Shown here piece after piece: positions 7,287-10,316 of a DNA stretch of 10,316 bases. Made by a program: the position numbers and the translations under genes. The notes under the pieces are model-generated. The model saw only the letters and a list, made by a program, of their open reading frames with translations. It had not been told where the DNA came from and did no database searches. The DNA comes from CAIOSQ01 sp044359885. Its GTDB lineage: Bacteria > Pseudomonadota > Alphaproteobacteria > CACIAM-22H2. The stretch is taken from assembly GCA_044359885.1 (NCBI GenBank), contig JBIKLI010000141.1, positions 1 through 10,316 on the forward strand. The letters are read 5' to 3'. Position 1 is the stretch's first letter; each line of letters starts with the position of its first letter.

Positions 7287-7393
7287 GATGTCTTTCTCCT
7301 GCCGATGCTGCCGCGCGCGACGGCATCCGAAAACACTAGAGGATGAGGCGCTGCGGCACCAGGGGCCCCGTGCCGCGCGGGCGGGGCCCGCGC
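7287..7393. other. 107-nt gap with overlapping inverted repeats
   Basis: GCGCGGG (7375-7381) pairs with CCCGCGC (7387-7393), directly after the stop of the Gfo/Idh/MocA gene. GCGGCAC (7353-7359) pairs with GTGCCGC (7370-7376). The two stems share 7375-7376 and cannot fully form together. In the minus transcript a TTTT lies about 20 nt past the second stem, too far for a classical terminator. The rest of the gap holds the AGGAGA ribosome binding site of the aldo/keto reductase (7295-7300) and a short AT-richer stretch near 7329-7341. Partial termination, mRNA processing or an internal promoter are all possible; none is shown. Confidence 0.45.
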
Positions 7394-8452
7394 TCAGTCG
7401 CGCCCCATGAAGCGCGCGACGTCGACCGGCGCACCGGTGCGCGCCGACTCGGCGATCGCGAGCGTGGTCGCCAGGGTGCGCGTCCCACCCAGCCCGTCGA
7501 GCACCGGTTCCTCGGCGCCGCGGATGACCCGGGCGAAGTTGCGCATCTGCTCGTGATAGGCGTCGGCCAGGGCGACATGGACATTGCGGCGGGTCAGCTC
7601 GACGTTCCAGTCTTCGTGGCCCGGCTCGTGCCAGCGATGGGTCAGCGTCGGCACGGCCAGAGACCCGCGCGTGCCGGCGATCATGAAGCAGTCCTCGCAG
7701 TCGTGCGGCCGCAGCGGGTTCTCCCGCGAACCCCATTCCCACGCCCAGGGCGCCGAGGCGCAGTCCGAAACCAGCAGCGTGCCGAGCGCGCCGCTGCGGA
7801 ACCGCAGCACCGCCGCCGCGGTGTCCTCGACCGGGAAGCCGCGCGCGGCGCTGGCGCTCATCGCCTGCACCGTCTCCACGTCGCCGCACAGCATGCGCAG
7901 GCAGTCGATGTCGTGGATCGCGTTGATCAGGATCGGGCCGCCGCCCGGCTCGCGGCGCCAGGCGACGTCGAAATAGGCGCGGGGCTTGTGGTTGAGCCAG
8001 AGACCGTTCGCCGCCACCACGCGCCCGATGCCGCCGGACCGGACGATCTCGGCCGCCTTGCGCATGATCGGATTGTGCCGGCGGTGATGGCCGACCAGGA
8101 CCGGGACGCGTGCGGCGGCGGCGGCATCGACCAGGCGCAGCGCCGCGGGGACCGAATCGGCGATCGGCTTCTCGACCAGGATCGCGATGCCGCGCTCGAT
8201 GCAGGCGCGGCCGACGCTTTCGTGAAGCTGGTTGGGAACCGCGACGATCGCGCCGTCGGGCTTCGCGCCGTCCAGCATCGCCGCGACGTCGGCATGCACC
8301 GCGTAGCCCCGACGCCGGCCCTCCTCGGCGGCGGCCGGGGCCGGATCGGCGACCGCGGCGAGCGTGTACTCCGGATCGCCCGCGCGCAGCACCTCGATAT
8401 GCTTGCGCCCGATGAGCCCGGCGCCGATCACGGCGATGCGCGCTGCGGTCAT
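7394..8452 (-). CDS. Gfo/Idh/MocA family NAD(P)-dependent oxidoreductase
   Basis: A 352-residue dehydrogenase with an N-terminal Rossmann fold and a C-terminal alpha/beta substrate domain. These enzymes oxidise or reduce sugars, inositols and related cyclic polyols. Visible motifs are IAVIGAGLIG (6-15) for the nucleotide, EKP (94-96) with the usual catalytic Lys95, GHHRRHNP (121-128), and GGGPILINAIHDID (170-183) with the catalytic-type His180. In inositol dehydrogenase-like members the last motif reads GGGxLxDxGxH; here the Asp position is Ile176, which resembles a known PILIN-IHDID subgroup. The start at 8452 is supported by GAGGGA 5 nt upstream (8458-8463) and by the usual few residues before the Rossmann strand. 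It lies 37 nt after the SDR gene and 107 nt before the aldo/keto reductase. The substrate is unknown; the neighbours suggest a cyclic polyol or sugar-like compound. Confidence 0.93.
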   Translation of the reverse strand: MTAARIAVIGAGLIGRKHIEVLRAGDPEYTLAAVADPAPAAAEEGRRRGYAVHADVAAMLDGAKPDGAIVAVPNQLHESVGRACIERGIAILVEKPIADSVPAALRLVDAAAAARVPVLVGHHRRHNPIMRKAAEIVRSGGIGRVVAANGLWLNHKPRAYFDVAWRREPGGGPILINAIHDIDCLRMLCGDVETVQAMSASAARGFPVEDTAAAVLRFRSGALGTLLVSDCASAPWAWEWGSRENPLRPHDCEDCFMIAGTRGSLAVPTLTHRWHEPGHEDWNVELTRRNVHVALADAYHEQMRNFARVIRGAEEPVLDGLGGTRTLATTLAIAESARTGAPVDVARFMGRD

Positions 8453-8489
8453 GGATGTCCCTCGCGGTGTCGCGTCCGTCGCGTCCGGT

Positions 8490-9224
8490 TCAGTAGGTCG
8501 CGCGGCCGCCGGTGATGTCGAAGACGAAGCCGGTGGTGAAGCTGCAGGCCGGACTGGCGATCCATGCCGCCATCTCCGCGACCTCGTCGACCTGCACGAG
8601 GCGTCCCATCGGGATCTTCGCCTTCATCCGGGAGATATGGTCCTCGGTCATGCCCTTGAGCAGGTCGGTCTCGGTCAGCGCCGGCGCGATGCAGTTCACC
8701 GTCACGCCGCAATCGGTCAGCTCCTTGGCCAGCGCCTTGGCGAAGCCGATGACGCCCGCCTTCGCCGCCGAATAGGCGGCGATGTAGGGCACGCCCTCCT
8801 TGCCCGCGATCGAGGCGACATTGACGATCCGGCCATAGCGGTTGGCGCGCATATGCGGTGCGGCGGCGCGGCTGGCGTAGAAGACGCCGGTCATGTCGAT
8901 GGCGACGACGCGGTCCCAGTCGGCGAGCGGATATTCCCAGGCCGGGGCGATCGGGCCGTTGATCCCGGCGTTGTTGACCAGGATCTCGATGCGGCCGAAA
9001 CGCGCCACGGCGTCGGCGAAGGCGGCTTCGACCGCCGTCCAGGACGCGATGTCGACCTCGGCGGCATGCGCCGGCGCGAAGCCGGATCCGGCGAGCGGGG
9101 CGAGATCGCGGTCCCAGACCACGACCCGCGCGCCGCGCGCGGCCATCAGCCGCGCGATGCCGAGGCCGATGCCGCGCGCGGCACCGGTGACGATCGCCGT
9201 CTGGCCGTCCAGCCGGGTCTTCAT
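8490..9224 (-). CDS. Short-chain dehydrogenase/reductase (classical SDR, FabG-like)
   Basis: A 244-residue classical SDR. The cofactor motif TGAARGIG is at 13-20, with an acidic residue after the second strand (VVVWDRD, 34-40) that favours NAD(H). NNAG is at 84-87, the catalytic serine is S138 (NVASIAG), and the YxxxK pair is Y151/K155. The fourth catalytic position, normally Asn, is D110 in AIDMTGVF. The C-terminus ends DITGGRATY, as in several carbohydrate- or polyol-type SDRs. The start ATG at 9224 overlaps the aroQ stop (ATGA, 9221-9224) and is preceded by AGGCGAAAGG, so translation is probably coupled to aroQ. Co-location with AroQ and a TIM-barrel protein suggests a hydroxyl-to-ketone step on a sugar acid, cyclitol or quinate/shikimate-like substrate. 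A true fatty acid FabG role is unlikely because no fatty-acid genes are nearby. Confidence 0.93.
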   Translation of the reverse strand: MKTRLDGQTAIVTGAARGIGLGIARLMAARGARVVVWDRDLAPLAGSGFAPAHAAEVDIASWTAVEAAFADAVARFGRIEILVNNAGINGPIAPAWEYPLADWDRVVAIDMTGVFYASRAAAPHMRANRYGRIVNVASIAGKEGVPYIAAYSAAKAGVIGFAKALAKELTDCGVTVNCIAPALTETDLLKGMTEDHISRMKAKIPMGRLVQVDEVAEMAAWIASPACSFTTGFVFDITGGRATY

Positions 9225-9676
9225 CCTTTCGCCTGCGACTTGCGGATCAGCATGTCCATCGCTTCCATCGCCAGCGCGTAGCCCTCGGGCCCGAGCCCGC
9301 ACATGGTGGCGGTGGCGACCGGCGTCACGTAGGAGACGTGGCGGAACGCCTCGCGCTGGTGCGGATTGGAGATGTGGAGCTCGATGACCGGGCATTTCAC
9401 GTTCTTGAGCGCGTCGAGGATCGCGATCGAGGTGTGCGTGAGCGCGCCGGGATTGATGACGATCCCGGCCGCGCCGTCGATCGCCTCGTGGATCCAGTCG
9501 ACGATCTGGCCTTCGTAGTTCGACTGCCGGAACGACACCGTGCGGCCCAGCGCCGCGGCGCGGGCGTGGCAGCCGGCCTCGACATCGGCCAGGGTGGTCG
9601 AGCCGTAGATGTGCGGCTCGCGCCGCCCGAGCAGGTTCAGGTTCGGGCCGTTGAGCACGAAGACGGGTTTGGACAT
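9221..9676 (-). CDS. aroQ: Type II 3-dehydroquinate dehydratase
   Basis: Reversible dehydration of 3-dehydroquinate to 3-dehydroshikimate, used either in chorismate synthesis or in quinate/shikimate breakdown. At 151 residues it has the usual size of this small dodecameric enzyme. Family landmarks are complete: VLNGPNLNLLGRREPHIYG near the start, with the catalytic Tyr24 and an active-site Arg (R18/R19) on the lid loop; NPGA (75-78); the catalytic His81 in THTS; and ELHISNPHQREAFRHVSY (99-116), which carries the substrate-binding His101 and Arg112. The start at 9676 is 5 nt after the TIM-barrel stop. Its ribosome binding site GAGGAA (9685-9690) is made by the last two Glu codons of that gene. 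The stop overlaps the SDR start. Its place in a set of oxidoreductases and transport genes suggests a catabolic paralogue, which is inference. Confidence 0.95.
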   Translation of the reverse strand: MSKPVFVLNGPNLNLLGRREPHIYGSTTLADVEAGCHARAAALGRTVSFRQSNYEGQIVDWIHEAIDGAAGIVINPGALTHTSIAILDALKNVKCPVIELHISNPHQREAFRHVSYVTPVATATMCGLGPEGYALAMEAMDMLIRKSQAKG

Positions 9677-9681
9677 CGCCG

Positions 9682-10316
9682 CTATTCCTCGTTGTCGGGC
9701 CGGGCGACGGCCCGGCGCAGATAGGTGCGGGCCGCGCGCGCGAGCGTGGCCAGACGTTCGGCAGGGTGCATCGACGGGAAGCGTCCCGCCAGCGGAACCT
9801 CGATGCCCAACGGCGCCGCCGCGGGCAGGGCGGCGATCAGCGCGCGCAGGTCGAGCGCGCCGTCGCCCGGAAGCAGCCGGCGCATGCGTGCCTCCTCGGC
9901 GAGTTCGGCTGCCCCCTCGGGCGCGACAGCCGCCGCGTCGCAGAGCTGGAGACCGCCGATCAGGGGCGGCGGCGTCCGCGCCAGCAGGGCGAGATCGCTG
10001 CGCGAGCGGAAGACATGCAGCGCGTCGACAAGGACATGTGCATTCGGCCGCCGGACGCGGGCCACGACCCCGAGGGCGTCGGCGAGGCCGGCGACGGCGC
10101 GGAACGGCATGAACTCGATGTCGACCGCCATGCCGAGCGGCGCGGCGATGTCGCAGAGCGCCGCCATCTTCTGCGCCACGATGCCGGGATCCGGATCGTC
10201 GCCGGTCACGACCACGCGGCCGGCGCCCAGTTCGGCGCCGGCCTCGATCGCGGGCCGGAAAGCGTCCGGATCCGTCGCGCGATCGAGCGGGATCAGTTCG
10301 ATGCACAGCAAGCCGA
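9682..10316 (-). CDS. Xylose isomerase-like TIM-barrel protein, sugar phosphate isomerase/epimerase family (partial, N-terminus off window)
   Basis: The C-terminal 209 or so residues of an AP-endonuclease-2-like TIM barrel (COG1082 type); the start lies beyond the right edge. The family includes sugar epimerases, inosose dehydratase and 3-dehydroshikimate dehydratase. Counting from the Leu encoded at 10309-10311, candidate metal ligands are E66 (DIEFMPF), D96 (VLVDALHVF) and E171 (GIEVP). The usual His of the fourth strand position is Q122 in LQLCDA. The segment LLPGDGALDL (146-155) matches the usual PGxGxxD loop before the last strands. It precedes aroQ by 5 nt, so the two are surely co-transcribed. 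Pairing with AroQ makes a role next to dehydroquinate/dehydroshikimate chemistry attractive, for example as a 3-dehydroshikimate dehydratase, but the partial sequence and the Gln substitution prevent a firm call. Confidence 0.85.
   Translation of the reverse strand, partial: GLLCIELIPLDRATDPDAFRPAIEAGAELGAGRVVVTGDDPDPGIVAQKMAALCDIAAPLGMAVDIEFMPFRAVAGLADALGVVARVRRPNAHVLVDALHVFRSRSDLALLARTPPPLIGGLQLCDAAAVAPEGAAELAEEARMRRLLPGDGALDLRALIAALPAAAPLGIEVPLAGRFPSMHPAERLATLARAARTYLRRAVARPDNEE
9685..9690 (-). promoter_or_regulatory. aroQ ribosome binding site inside the upstream gene
   Basis: GAGGAA on the minus strand encodes the final Glu-Glu of the TIM-barrel protein and lies 8 nt before the aroQ ATG, with the TAG stop between them. 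The arrangement fixes the aroQ start and points to coupled translation of the two genes. Confidence 0.7.

Noticed and set aside
7287..7889. N-terminal extension of the aldo/keto reductase to 7889
   Set aside because: The extra residues fall inside the Gfo/Idh/MocA gene. A good ribosome binding site and the family N-terminus both point to 7286.
6189..8515. Plus-strand open frames of 385 and 390 codons opposite the aldo/keto reductase and Gfo/Idh/MocA genes
   Set aside because: Both lie antisense to clear oxidoreductases and have typical shadow composition.
10309..10311. TTG as the start of the TIM-barrel gene
   Set aside because: The frame continues past the right edge and the visible part lacks the first strands of the barrel, so this TTG is an internal Leu codon.

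Overview
The window is about 10.3 kb of very GC-rich DNA (roughly 70% by eye). It carries nine protein genes, all on the minus strand, so transcription runs from right to left. Strong third-position GC, dense head-to-tail packing, Dpp/Opp-type transport genes and an M81 (MlrC-like) hydrolase suggest a soil or environmental alphaproteobacterium, perhaps of the Rhodospirillales or Hyphomicrobiales type. That placement is inference from composition and gene content. No RNA gene, insertion sequence, CRISPR array, phage gene or pseudogene was seen. Long open frames on the plus strand are GC-driven shadows.

Layout in transcription order, right to left: (1) the C-terminal part of a xylose-isomerase-like TIM-barrel protein (9682-10316, cut by the window edge); (2) type II 3-dehydroquinate dehydratase aroQ (9221-9676); (3) a short-chain dehydrogenase (8490-9224), whose start overlaps the aroQ stop as ATGA; (4) a Gfo/Idh/MocA oxidoreductase (7394-8452); (5) an aldo/keto reductase of the aldose 1-dehydrogenase type (6261-7286); (6) an NTF2-like plus flavin monooxygenase fusion (4453-6255); (7) an M81/MlrC-like metallohydrolase (2906-4420); (8) a Tat-type family 5 extracellular solute-binding protein (1285-2826); (9) a tandem (two-domain) Dpp/Opp-type ABC ATPase (1-1087), whose second domain runs off the left edge. 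The transporter's permease genes are not in the window.

The gaps are short: 5 nt, a 4-nt overlap, 37, 107, 5, 32, 79 and 197 nt. The genes may therefore form one catabolic operon, or two adjacent ones. A plausible reading, which is inference, is that the ABC system imports a peptide-like or conjugated compound and the M81 enzyme cleaves it. The flavin monooxygenase and three NAD(P)-dependent oxidoreductases would then oxidise the product. The TIM-barrel protein and AroQ suggest a dehydration step on a quinate/shikimate-like or sugar-like ring. No known named pathway with exactly this set was recognised.

The three longest gaps hold GC-rich inverted repeats. The best is a 17-position stem-loop at 1226-1264, just after the binding-protein gene. 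Its single mismatch becomes a G-U pair only in the minus-strand transcript, which fits a function in the mRNA. A dyad upstream of the same gene (2851-2870) shares its core arms.
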